Shown here in pieces: positions 15,855-23,708 of a DNA stretch of 64,000 bases (within the stretch, counting starts at the first letter, position 1; each line of letters opens with the position of its first letter). Under the pieces are notes generated by a model. It was not told where the DNA came from. It did not search any database and saw only the letters and a list, made by a program, of their open reading frames with translations. Source of the stretch: a virus; IMG/VR virus record IMGVR_UViG_3300028840_008160, positions 186,001 to 250,000 of that record, one strand, 5' to 3'. Both the position numbers and the translations under genes were made by a program.

Positions 15855-17969
15855 ATGATTTCTATGATTCGTAAACGTGACGGTGAATGTGTTGCTTATG
15901 ATAAAGCAAAAATTGAAGGCGCCATTGACAAGGCGATTAAAGCTGTAGGTGATGTTCTTGGCAATGCTAGCGACTTAACAGATCAAGTCGAAAAACAGCT
16001 TTATAGTACAATACCTACAATTGAAGAAATACAAGACGCAGTTGAGCGAGTGCTAATAGCTAATAATTTACAAAAAGTAGCTAAAGCATACATTATTTAT
16101 AGAAGTGAACACGGGAAAATACGTGATACAAAGAAATTGGTTCTTGATATCTCGCATACAATGGATGGATATCTTAGTCAAAATGATTGGCGTGTTAATG
16201 AAAATTCAAACGTTAATTATTCATTAGGTGGTTTAATTCTTCATAATAGTGGAGCAATTACGGCGAATTATTGGTTAAGTCATATTTATAGTCCTGAAAT
16301 TGCTGATGCTCATAAGAACGGTGATTTTCATATTCACGATTTAAGTATGTTTTCTGGTTATTGCGCTGGTTGGTCGCTTAGAGACTTGTTGACTGAAGGT
16401 TTGGGTAATGTTCCAGGCAAAATTACATCAAGACCAGCTAAGCATCTCTCAACAGTTGTGAATCAGATGGTCAATTTTTTAGGCATATTACAAAATGAAT
16501 GGGCTGGAGCAATGGCTTTTTCATCGTTTGATACATATCTAGCGCCGTTTGTTAAGATTGAAAAGTTGTCATATGATGATGTTAAACAAAATATTCAATC
16601 GTTTATTTATGGTGTAAACACACCATCAAGATGGGGTTCTCAAAGCCCATTTACAAATGTGACGTTTGATTGGACTGTGCCGACTGATTTAGCAGATCAG
16701 CAGGCAATTGTTGGTGGAAAAGCAATGGAGTTTACATATGCAGATTGTCAGCAAGAAATGAATATGATAAATAAAGCATTTTTGGAAATATTCTTAGAAG
16801 GAGATGCAGCTGGTAGAGGTTTTTCTTATCCCATTCCGACATACAATTTGACGAGAAATTTTGATTGGCATGGCGAAAATACTGATTTGTTATTCAAGAT
16901 GACAGGTAAATATGGAACGCCATACTTTCAGAATTTTATCAATTCAGATTTGAATCCAGAAGATGTGCGGTCAATGTGTTGTCGATTACAATTAGATAAA
17001 CGAGAATTACGCAAACGCGGTGGTGGATTATTTGGGGCATCAGAATTGACAGGTTCTGTTGGTGTTGTGACAATCAATCTTCCACGAATAGGATTTCTTG
17101 CAATTTCAAAAGAAGATTATTATGCTCGTTTGGATCGCTTGATGGATCTTGCTCGTGATTCTTTAGAATTAAAACGAAAAGTCGTAATGAAATTGCTTGA
17201 TCAAGGCTTGTTTCCATATTCAAAACGTTATTTGACAAATGGTTTACGAAATCATTTTTCTACGATTGGTCTTATTGGTATGAATGAATCAACGTTGAAT
17301 TTTATGAATAAACCATTGACAAATAATGAAGCTAGAAAGTTTGCTGAAGAAGTGCTCATTCATATGCGAGAGAGACTCAGTCAGTATCAAACTAGTACAG
17401 ATAATTTGTATAATCTTGAGGCGACACCAGGAGAGGGCACGTCTTATCGTTTAGCTAAAATTGATAAAAAAATGTATAAAGGTATTGTTGTTTCAGGAGG
17501 AGACAATCCATACTATACAAATTCGACACAATTACCAGTAGGCGCGACTGATGATATCTTTGAGGCATTAGATATGCAAAATAAATTGCAAACGCTTTAT
17601 ACTGGAGGAACGGTTTTTCATGCATTTCTAGGTGAATCAATTGATGATATTGAGATTAGCAGAAATCTAGTGAAAAGAATTGCATATAATTACAATATAC
17701 CATATTTTACATTTTCACCGACTTTTTCGATATGTGCAACGCATGGATATTTGAAAGGTGAACATTTTATTTGCCCAAAGTGTGAAAAGCAAGCTGAAGT
17801 TTATTCTCGAATCGTTGGTTATTATAGACCCGTGCAAAATTGGAATGTAGGAAAAAAATCTGAATATGCTGAACGCAAAGAATTTGGTGTGGTGAATACG
17901 ACGACAAGTAATGAATTAAATTCATTTGCTGAAGTTAAAGAAGATATTGAAGTACCAATGTTGACATGA
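15855..17969 (+). CDS. nrdD: Anaerobic (class III) ribonucleoside-triphosphate reductase
   Basis: 704 aa. It reduces NTPs to dNTPs using a glycyl radical. Seen: an N-terminal ATP-cone (IRKRDGECVAYDKAKIEGAI), the catalytic barrel, CATHGYL and CPKC zinc-site cysteines, and the glycyl radical motif SRIVGYYRP with Gly655. AAGGAG precedes ATG 15855. The stop overlaps the start of the activase gene (ATGA). Oxygen sensitivity of this enzyme class implies replication under anaerobic conditions. Confidence 0.96.
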   Translation: MISMIRKRDGECVAYDKAKIEGAIDKAIKAVGDVLGNASDLTDQVEKQLYSTIPTIEEIQDAVERVLIANNLQKVAKAYIIYRSEHGKIRDTKKLVLDISHTMDGYLSQNDWRVNENSNVNYSLGGLILHNSGAITANYWLSHIYSPEIADAHKNGDFHIHDLSMFSGYCAGWSLRDLLTEGLGNVPGKITSRPAKHLSTVVNQMVNFLGILQNEWAGAMAFSSFDTYLAPFVKIEKLSYDDVKQNIQSFIYGVNTPSRWGSQSPFTNVTFDWTVPTDLADQQAIVGGKAMEFTYADCQQEMNMINKAFLEIFLEGDAAGRGFSYPIPTYNLTRNFDWHGENTDLLFKMTGKYGTPYFQNFINSDLNPEDVRSMCCRLQLDKRELRKRGGGLFGASELTGSVGVVTINLPRIGFLAISKEDYYARLDRLMDLARDSLELKRKVVMKLLDQGLFPYSKRYLTNGLRNHFSTIGLIGMNESTLNFMNKPLTNNEARKFAEEVLIHMRERLSQYQTSTDNLYNLEATPGEGTSYRLAKIDKKMYKGIVVSGGDNPYYTNSTQLPVGATDDIFEALDMQNKLQTLYTGGTVFHAFLGESIDDIEISRNLVKRIAYNYNIPYFTFSPTFSICATHGYLKGEHFICPKCEKQAEVYSRIVGYYRPVQNWNVGKKSEYAERKEFGVVNTTTSNELNSFAEVKEDIEVPMLT

Positions 17970-18670
17970 ATGAGTTAAATTTAGATAACATTATTGGCTG
18001 GCAAAAAAACTCGTTTAATGACTTTCCGAGGGCAGTATCTACTGTCCTCTTTTTTTCTGGGTGCAATTTAAGGTGCCCGTACTGTCATAATAAACAGATC
18101 GTGCTGAGTGAACTGTCTCCAATTGACGCTGATGAATTACGACTTTTTTTAACAAATAGAAAAAATGTAATTGATGGCGTTGTTTTAACGGGTGGAGAAC
18201 CGACAATTCATGAAAACATTGTTGATGTAATTACATATCTAAAAAGTATGTCATATCTTGTGAAATTAGATACAAATGGTTTGATGTTTGAGACAGTGAA
18301 ACGAGTTATTGCTAAAATTGATTATTTGGCTATTGATGTTAAAACCACGCCACGGTTATATAAGTCAAAGTTGAAATCTTCATATGATAATAATCATGAA
18401 CGATTGAGTTCAACTATCAATATTGCTACTATTAGTAAAGTTCCATTTGAAATTAGAGTGACAGCTGTTCCTGGATTGATTGATGATGATATTTGTCATG
18501 AAATTGGATTAATGATTAATGGCATCAAACAATTATATTTGCAAAATATGAATGTTGGAGTTGAAACATTGGATCCAACATATAGTCAGTTAAAACAATT
18601 TTCAAAAGAAGATATGGAAAGATTTCAACAGATTTTTTTGAAATATGTAAAGTACTGTGATATAAGGTAA
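17966..18670 (+). CDS. nrdG: Anaerobic ribonucleotide reductase activating protein (radical SAM)
   Basis: 234 aa. It installs the glycyl radical on NrdD using S-adenosylmethionine. The cluster motif is SGCNLRCPYCHNK with C33, C37 and C40 (CX3CX2C), followed by VVLTGGEPT. It is 4-base overlapped with nrdD. Codons 21-31 also form a strong terminator-like hairpin followed by seven T, which may reduce its transcription relative to nrdD. Confidence 0.95.
   Translation: MNELNLDNIIGWQKNSFNDFPRAVSTVLFFSGCNLRCPYCHNKQIVLSELSPIDADELRLFLTNRKNVIDGVVLTGGEPTIHENIVDVITYLKSMSYLVKLDTNGLMFETVKRVIAKIDYLAIDVKTTPRLYKSKLKSSYDNNHERLSSTINIATISKVPFEIRVTAVPGLIDDDICHEIGLMINGIKQLYLQNMNVGVETLDPTYSQLKQFSKEDMERFQQIFLKYVKYCDIR
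18028..18056 (+). terminator. Terminator-like hairpin inside nrdG (possible attenuator)
   Basis: A stem of 9-10 bp (18028-18037 with 18040-18049, one G-T pair) directly followed by seven T (18050-18056). It lies about 60 bases into nrdG. It has the full form of an intrinsic terminator but is within coding sequence. Confidence 0.6.
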
Positions 18671-18672
18671 AT

Positions 18673-19869
18673 ATGAAGCTAGCAATTGTATCAGACCCGC
18701 ATATCGGTGATTATCCTTATGGTAAGACGGATACAACAACCGGATTGAATACAAGATTGCTTGATTTTCTAAATAATTTAGATCAAACAATCGATTTTGC
18801 TATTGAAAAACAGGTTGATGTATATATCATTGTCGGTGACATATATCGCGTAAAACATCCGAATTCTAAAATCAGAAAACAATTTGCCCCACGTATACGA
18901 AGACTTATTGAAGCAGGAATCAAAGTTATTTTACTTACTGGCAATCATGACATGACAACAAGCGCAGCTGGGGCACATGCTTTGTCAGAAATGGAAGAAC
19001 TTGGACCATTGATTGATAAGCTTATGGTGCTGTCTAATCCCGCTGTTGTTAAAGAAAACAACACTGATTTATATCTATTGCCATTTGTTAACAGAGGTGA
19101 AAAAGGTCTATTGACGCCACAGGAATTTATTACATATCAATTAGATATGATTAAAGAGTACAATTTGCAGACGAAGAAGAGTAAAGCAAAATACAAATTG
19201 TTTTTTGGTCATTTTGGCACTGATAAGTCTGTTATTGGCAACAGTTTTGATTTAGACATGTCGACAGACGAAAATGAGAATAAAGTTTCATTGACTGCGT
19301 TTGACGACGGCGACTGGACACATATCTATTTAGGGCATATACATAAACAACAAAATTTGAGCAATATAGCAAAACATGTTGGTTCACTTGGCCGCGTTGA
19401 CTTTTCAGAAGAGAAAGAACAGAAAGGTTTTTATTATTTTGAAGATGGACGTGATGAATTTATTCTTTTAAATGATCGATTGTTTAAAACATTTACTCTA
19501 AAACTGAATGCAGATTATGATGATAAATTAAGTGCGTTTTTGACAAAGATAAGATCACTTGATTTGTCGCGATCTATTGTTAGAGTCAAAGCTGATGTGC
19601 AACAAACATATTTACCTGAAATTAGTTTTACTGAAATTGAGTCATATTTAAAAGAACATTCATGGCATTCATTAGGCGTCAGCATTGATATTATTGCTGA
19701 TGAAGAAAATGATGTTGACACAGAACATCAAATTACTAGTGTGGATTTACCGGATGATGCACTTAAGAAACATATTGAAAAACATCCAAGTAGATTTAAA
19801 GGCATTGAAGAAAAAGCTTTTGCTGTCGGATTAGAAATATTGAAACAAGTCAAACAAATTAAGGAATAG
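18673..19869 (+). CDS. SbcD/Mre11-like (T4 gp47-like) nuclease subunit
   Basis: 398 aa calcineurin-like phosphoesterase. Metal motifs in order: SDPHIGD (near residue 7), VGDIYRV, TGNHDMTT, FFGHFGTDK and YLGHIHKQ. It pairs with the SbcC-like ATPase encoded about 4 kb downstream to process DNA ends, as gp46/gp47 do in T4. It starts 3 bases after nrdG. Confidence 0.9.
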   Translation: MKLAIVSDPHIGDYPYGKTDTTTGLNTRLLDFLNNLDQTIDFAIEKQVDVYIIVGDIYRVKHPNSKIRKQFAPRIRRLIEAGIKVILLTGNHDMTTSAAGAHALSEMEELGPLIDKLMVLSNPAVVKENNTDLYLLPFVNRGEKGLLTPQEFITYQLDMIKEYNLQTKKSKAKYKLFFGHFGTDKSVIGNSFDLDMSTDENENKVSLTAFDDGDWTHIYLGHIHKQQNLSNIAKHVGSLGRVDFSEEKEQKGFYYFEDGRDEFILLNDRLFKTFTLKLNADYDDKLSAFLTKIRSLDLSRSIVRVKADVQQTYLPEISFTEIESYLKEHSWHSLGVSIDIIADEENDVDTEHQITSVDLPDDALKKHIEKHPSRFKGIEEKAFAVGLEILKQVKQIKE

Positions 19870-19872
19870 GTT

Positions 19873-20439
19873 ATGGTACTTACAGGATTAGAAATCGTAA
19901 AGCAAATAGAAGAAGGACATATTTTTATTAGCGATTTTGATCGCAAGCGACTCAATCCAAACTCGTATAATCTACGATTGCATGATGAATTGAAAGTTTA
20001 TCATTTTGATGCAATTATAGCAGAAGATCGTGTTGAAAATCAAGGTCATGGTATACTTGATATGAAGTCGCAGAATCCAACTCGTACTATAAAAATTCCT
20101 GAAACTGGATTTGTCTTGTGGCCTAACGAATTATATCTTGGTCGAACAGTAGAAATGACACGAACAAATGGATTTGTTCCACAAATTGAAGGTCGAAGTT
20201 CTATTGCTAGATTAGGCATTGATATTCATAAAACAGCAGGTTGGGGCGATGATGGGTTTGAAAATTATTGGACATTAGAAATTGTGGCGACACATCCTGT
20301 ACGCGTATATCCGTTTGTTGAATTTTGTCAGATTATTTATATGAAGACATTTGGTGATGCGTCAATGAAGTATAAAGGCAAGTATCAAAAAACGGAAATG
20401 ATTGATGGATCAAAATTATACGAAGAATTTCAAAAGTGA
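19873..20439 (+). CDS. dCTP deaminase / dUTPase-family protein
   Basis: 188 aa. Signature regions: RLNPNSYNLRLHDEL at the N-terminus and IEGRSSIARLGI followed by TAGWGDDGFENYWTLEI, the trimeric deaminase/dUTPase fold. It would deaminate dCTP to dUTP. In a phage that likely makes hydroxymethyl-dCMP it could also drain unmodified dCTP, but this is inference. It follows the SbcD-like gene by 3 bases. Confidence 0.88.
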   Translation: MVLTGLEIVKQIEEGHIFISDFDRKRLNPNSYNLRLHDELKVYHFDAIIAEDRVENQGHGILDMKSQNPTRTIKIPETGFVLWPNELYLGRTVEMTRTNGFVPQIEGRSSIARLGIDIHKTAGWGDDGFENYWTLEIVATHPVRVYPFVEFCQIIYMKTFGDASMKYKGKYQKTEMIDGSKLYEEFQK

Positions 20440-20483
20440 TTGCTTTGATAATTATCATGATTATGATTCAGTAAGGAGGAGAT

Positions 20484-20672
20484 ATGAAATATAAAGTTAC
20501 GATTGATCGTGAAGGTGGATGGAAAACTTCTGTATTAAATCCAGAGACGCACCACTGCAAAGATATTGTGACAGCTGTTGGTTCTTTTGGTGAAGTTGTC
20601 AGTGTATCAGATAAACAAGACGACGTACCTGTAAGCGATAATGTACAGATTGGAGGCAGTCATGTCGACTGA
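20484..20672 (+). CDS. DUF2997-like small protein
   Basis: 62 aa with AAGGAGGAG upstream. The pattern KVTIDREGGWKTSVLNPE, HHCKDIV and FGEV resembles DUF2997, a small family usually encoded beside a DUF1257 (Ycf35-like) protein. Here the DUF1257-like gene overlaps its end by 11 bases, which reinforces the call. Function not established. Confidence 0.65.
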   Translation: MKYKVTIDREGGWKTSVLNPETHHCKDIVTAVGSFGEVVSVSDKQDDVPVSDNVQIGGSHVD

Positions 20673-20973
20673 AGTCATTGGAACTACTCAAATTCGCGAT
20701 ATGTTAATTCTTAAGAAAACGCTTGAAGAAATGGGTATATCATTTCAAGAACTTAGTGAAGAAACTCTTGCATGGGGCACAAGATATAACAGAATGCAAG
20801 TGAATGTTGCAACTGGTCAAATCAAATATGATTCAATGAACAAGTCGCAAGTTCAAGAATTGCAACAACAATATGGTAAGCAATTCATCATGTATGAAAT
20901 TGCTAAGAAGGGTCATTGTGTTGAATCTGTACAAACTGTAGGTGATAATATTGAAATTATTGCTGGATATTAG
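20662..20973 (+). CDS. DUF1257 (Ycf35-like) protein
   Basis: 103 aa from ATG 20662, GGAGG 5 bases upstream. Pattern: TQIRDMLILKKTLEEMGI, a two-strand middle, then QQYGKQFIMYEIAKKGH and a final beta hairpin, matching the Ycf35/DUF1257 layout. In bacteria and chloroplasts this family co-occurs with the Ycf46-type AAA ATPase, and such an ATPase lies 1 kb downstream. Function unknown. Confidence 0.65.
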   Translation: MSTEVIGTTQIRDMLILKKTLEEMGISFQELSEETLAWGTRYNRMQVNVATGQIKYDSMNKSQVQELQQQYGKQFIMYEIAKKGHCVESVQTVGDNIEIIAGY

Positions 20974-20975
20974 AT

Positions 20976-21098
20976 GTGAAGATTCGATTTTTCTTTGCGT
21001 GGTATGATGGATGGGTAGGATATTTTTGGGACAGGAAAAAACAAATATTATATATATGTATATTGCCATGCTGCGTAATTGAAATTCGATTTCGATAG
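20976..21098 (+). CDS. Small Trp/aromatic-rich protein, 40 aa (GTG start)
   Basis: GTG 20976 begins a basic, aromatic-rich peptide with FFFAWYDGWVGYFWDR and a hydrophobic CC-containing end. It starts 2 bases after the DUF1257 gene and is closed by a terminator 10 bases on. The W-Y-D-x-W-V-G pattern looks like a recurrent phage mini-protein; role unknown. Confidence 0.6.
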   Translation: MKIRFFFAWYDGWVGYFWDRKKQILYICILPCCVIEIRFR

Positions 21099-21107
21099 AT
21101 AATTATG

Positions 21108-21138
21108 GTCAATTGCATAAGCAGTTGACTTTTTTTTT
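21108..21138 (+). terminator. Intrinsic terminator
   Basis: A 9-bp stem (21108-21116 with 21121-21129, one wobble), ATAA loop and nine T. Confidence 0.85.
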
Positions 21139-21147
21139 GGACAAATA

Positions 21148-21300
21148 ATGCTTAAAAAAGAACATGATATTTCTGTGTTTTACAAGGCATTAAGTGGTTT
21201 AGTGCCAGTAAGCGATGAAAACAGTTGGTTGACTTTTGATACGCCCACAAAAGCATTTGTGACTGCTATTGGTGCTGGTCCATGGAAAAGTGAATCGTAG
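21148..21300 (+). CDS. HhH-GPD-like protein, N-terminal fragment (frameshifted)
   Basis: 50 codons from ATG 21148 ending in TAG. The last protein-like residues, IGAGPWK, continue naturally into VNRRASVQANARAIVG of the next frame if one A is removed from the AAAA at 21285-21288. It is therefore probably the true N-terminus of the gene that follows. Confidence 0.55.
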   Translation: MLKKEHDISVFYKALSGLVPVSDENSWLTFDTPTKAFVTAIGAGPWKSES

Positions 21301-21931
21301 AGCTAGTGTTCAGGCGAATGCTAGAGCAATTGTTGGTTGTCGTGATCTTGTTGAACTGACTGACAAAGAAATAAGATTGATGTATCCGTTTTGGTGGCAA
21401 CAATTAGCATTATTAAAAACAAAACAAAATTGTCTTAAAGCAGATCAGTCATTTGCAATAGAAGTTTACAACATTCAAAATTTTTTACCTGAGAATCACA
21501 CACTTGCGTGGTCGCAATATAGAGATCTTGTGGGAGGAAAAGTTACAAAAGCGACGTCGTTATTTGCCAGGGATTATCTTAACATTAATTGTTTTCCAAT
21601 TGATAGACATGTTCGTAGATGGCTACAAGAAAGAAACATGGAGGATTGCGATGAAGAATATTTGATTAGTTTAGGTATAGAATTGAAAGAGCGTTTTGAT
21701 ATAGATATTAGACGATATGCTAGAGCGATATTCTTGAATAAATCATCTAATCCTCCGATACAACAAACAAATGACACGCAAAAGTTTGTGATTAGACCAG
21801 ATGGCTCAATTTATGTTGAATGGGTAAATCCTGCTTTTTCTGATGTTATACTTGAATTATATCCTGAAGAGCAAAGACAACAAATGATCAAATTAAATGC
21901 GCCAAATGAACCAAAAATCTGGTGTGGATAA
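21269..21931 (+). CDS. Probable HhH-GPD/OGG-fold DNA glycosylase-like protein, C-terminal fragment
   Basis: Main body of a protein interrupted near 21288. The core TKATSLFARDYLNI followed by CFPIDRHVRRWL resembles the helix-hairpin-helix and catalytic-Asp region of OGG-type glycosylases. The formal TTG start at 21269 has no ribosome site; with one base removed the gene would run from ATG 21148 to 21931, about 260 aa. A role in base-excision repair or in distinguishing modified DNA is possible but unproven. It ends by overlapping the AAA ATPase start (TAATG). Confidence 0.6.
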   Translation: MVLVHGKVNRRASVQANARAIVGCRDLVELTDKEIRLMYPFWWQQLALLKTKQNCLKADQSFAIEVYNIQNFLPENHTLAWSQYRDLVGGKVTKATSLFARDYLNINCFPIDRHVRRWLQERNMEDCDEEYLISLGIELKERFDIDIRRYARAIFLNKSSNPPIQQTNDTQKFVIRPDGSIYVEWVNPAFSDVILELYPEEQRQQMIKLNAPNEPKIWCG

Positions 21932-23613
21932 TGTATAAAGCACATACAATTGAAAATATTCAATCAAAATTTGCACAAATGGTGCCATTAGTGTACATTT
22001 TGTCTGAAGATGAGCATAGGACGATTTTGGGTATTAAAGATATGACCCAAAAGACATCTAGTAGATTTGCGACAGAAGTGTATGTTTATAGAAAAACATA
22101 CGGTATTGTGACAATTGACAATTATGAACGTGAAATAAATGAAAAACGCTGTAATATAGATGCAGCAACATCTGAAATAAATAATGCATTAATTCATATT
22201 CATCGACAGTCTAAAAAAGATAGACGGCAAATCTACATTATAACTGATGCAGATAGAGAATTAACAGACAATCAAGTAGTTCGTCGGTTAAAAGATTTTG
22301 CTATACAGGCAGATAATAGTGATAGTAATTTGAAAATAATAGTATTACTGTCATCGAAATTGTTTTTGCCAGATAAATTGGAAAAATATGTAGATGTTGT
22401 CACATATCCATATCCAAGTGATGACGAAATCAAGTATATTATTGAAAATTGGATCGGTAAATTTAATGCTGCAATCAAAAAACAAAGTAATAAAATTGAA
22501 CCGCGAACTGATTTTGAAATTGTTAGTTCATTACGAGGGCTCATAGTACCACAAATACGTAACGCATTGACTGCATGTATTAATGAAACTAAACATGATG
22601 GTCAAGCAAGATTAGATGCAATTATTTTGAATCAACTTAAACGAGAAGCAATTAATAAGACGTCCTTTTTGAAATTTCGTGAACCAAAAGTTACATTTGA
22701 TGATGTTGGTGGGTTAGGTCGATTGAAAAAATGGTTTTGTCAAATGTATGGTGGTTGGACTAATGAGGGTCGAAAGTTTGGTTTACCATTACTTAAAGGT
22801 GCATTATTGTTAGGTTTACCAGGATGTGGTAAGACTAGAATCTGCGAAGCTTTGGCTGCTGAATGGAAATTAAATTTGTTACAATTTGATCCTTCACGAG
22901 TGTTTTCTTCTAGAGTCGGTGAAAGTGAAGGTAACATGCATCTTACGCTGGCTAGAATAGAGAGTATGGCGCCTTGTATTTTATTTATAGATGAAGTTGA
23001 AAAAGGTTTTGCTGGAATGCAAAGTTCATCTATGTCTGATGCTGGTACGACAGCTAGAACAATTAGTATTTTTCTTATTTGGATGAATGATAATGAGTCG
23101 TCAGTTTTTAACGTATCTACTTGCAACCAAGTTCACTATTTGCCACCAGAATTAATATCAAGATATGATGAAATATTCTATATTGGGCCGCCAGACATTC
23201 AAGAACGAGCAGAAATTTTAAATATTCAAATTCGTGAAAATGGTCGTGATCCAAGTAAATTTAATACATCAGAATTGGCAACTGTTTGTTCTCATTTATC
23301 AGGCAGAGAAATAATGCAAGCTGTAAGAGAAGCTATGTATAAAGCTTTTCATGAAAGAAAGATTGATGGTAAAACTGATTTGAATGACGCTATTTTGCGT
23401 AATGTTTTGCAAAATAAAATTCCAGTAGTTAAAACAATGCAAAAGCAATTGGAATATTTAGTGAAATGGGTTGGTTATGATAAAACTAGACGCGATGGTA
23501 TTAGAGCAAGATTTGGCAATAATGAAGTAGATGAAATTGACGATATGTTTGCTGAAATTATTAGCAAACAAGACTCTGCAATAGAAGATCCTCAACAACC
23601 TCCTACTTATTAA
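21931..23613 (+). CDS. Ycf46-like AAA+ ATPase
   Basis: 560 aa. The N-terminal 250 residues contain an alpha/beta domain (YIITDADRELTDNQVV, KIIVLLSS) and the C-terminal part is a AAA+ module: FDDVGGLGRLKKWF, Walker A GLPGCGKT (about 295), Walker B CILFIDEVEKGF, then STCNQVHYLPPELISRYDEIF with the arginine region. The N-domain plus this AAA sequence closely follow the bacterial/plastid Ycf46 plan. Start ATG 21931 overlaps the preceding stop. Likely works with the DUF2997 and DUF1257 proteins encoded just upstream; the substrate is unknown. Confidence 0.82.
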   Translation: MYKAHTIENIQSKFAQMVPLVYILSEDEHRTILGIKDMTQKTSSRFATEVYVYRKTYGIVTIDNYEREINEKRCNIDAATSEINNALIHIHRQSKKDRRQIYIITDADRELTDNQVVRRLKDFAIQADNSDSNLKIIVLLSSKLFLPDKLEKYVDVVTYPYPSDDEIKYIIENWIGKFNAAIKKQSNKIEPRTDFEIVSSLRGLIVPQIRNALTACINETKHDGQARLDAIILNQLKREAINKTSFLKFREPKVTFDDVGGLGRLKKWFCQMYGGWTNEGRKFGLPLLKGALLLGLPGCGKTRICEALAAEWKLNLLQFDPSRVFSSRVGESEGNMHLTLARIESMAPCILFIDEVEKGFAGMQSSSMSDAGTTARTISIFLIWMNDNESSVFNVSTCNQVHYLPPELISRYDEIFYIGPPDIQERAEILNIQIRENGRDPSKFNTSELATVCSHLSGREIMQAVREAMYKAFHERKIDGKTDLNDAILRNVLQNKIPVVKTMQKQLEYLVKWVGYDKTRRDGIRARFGNNEVDEIDDMFAEIISKQDSAIEDPQQPPTY

Positions 23614-23708
23614 TCTTTCATACATTTTCGTAAAAAATAAGAGCTCGTAAGTCAATAATTTTCTTACGGCAGTTATTGTTATGTCTTTAAAATATTTAGA
23701 GGTTTGTA

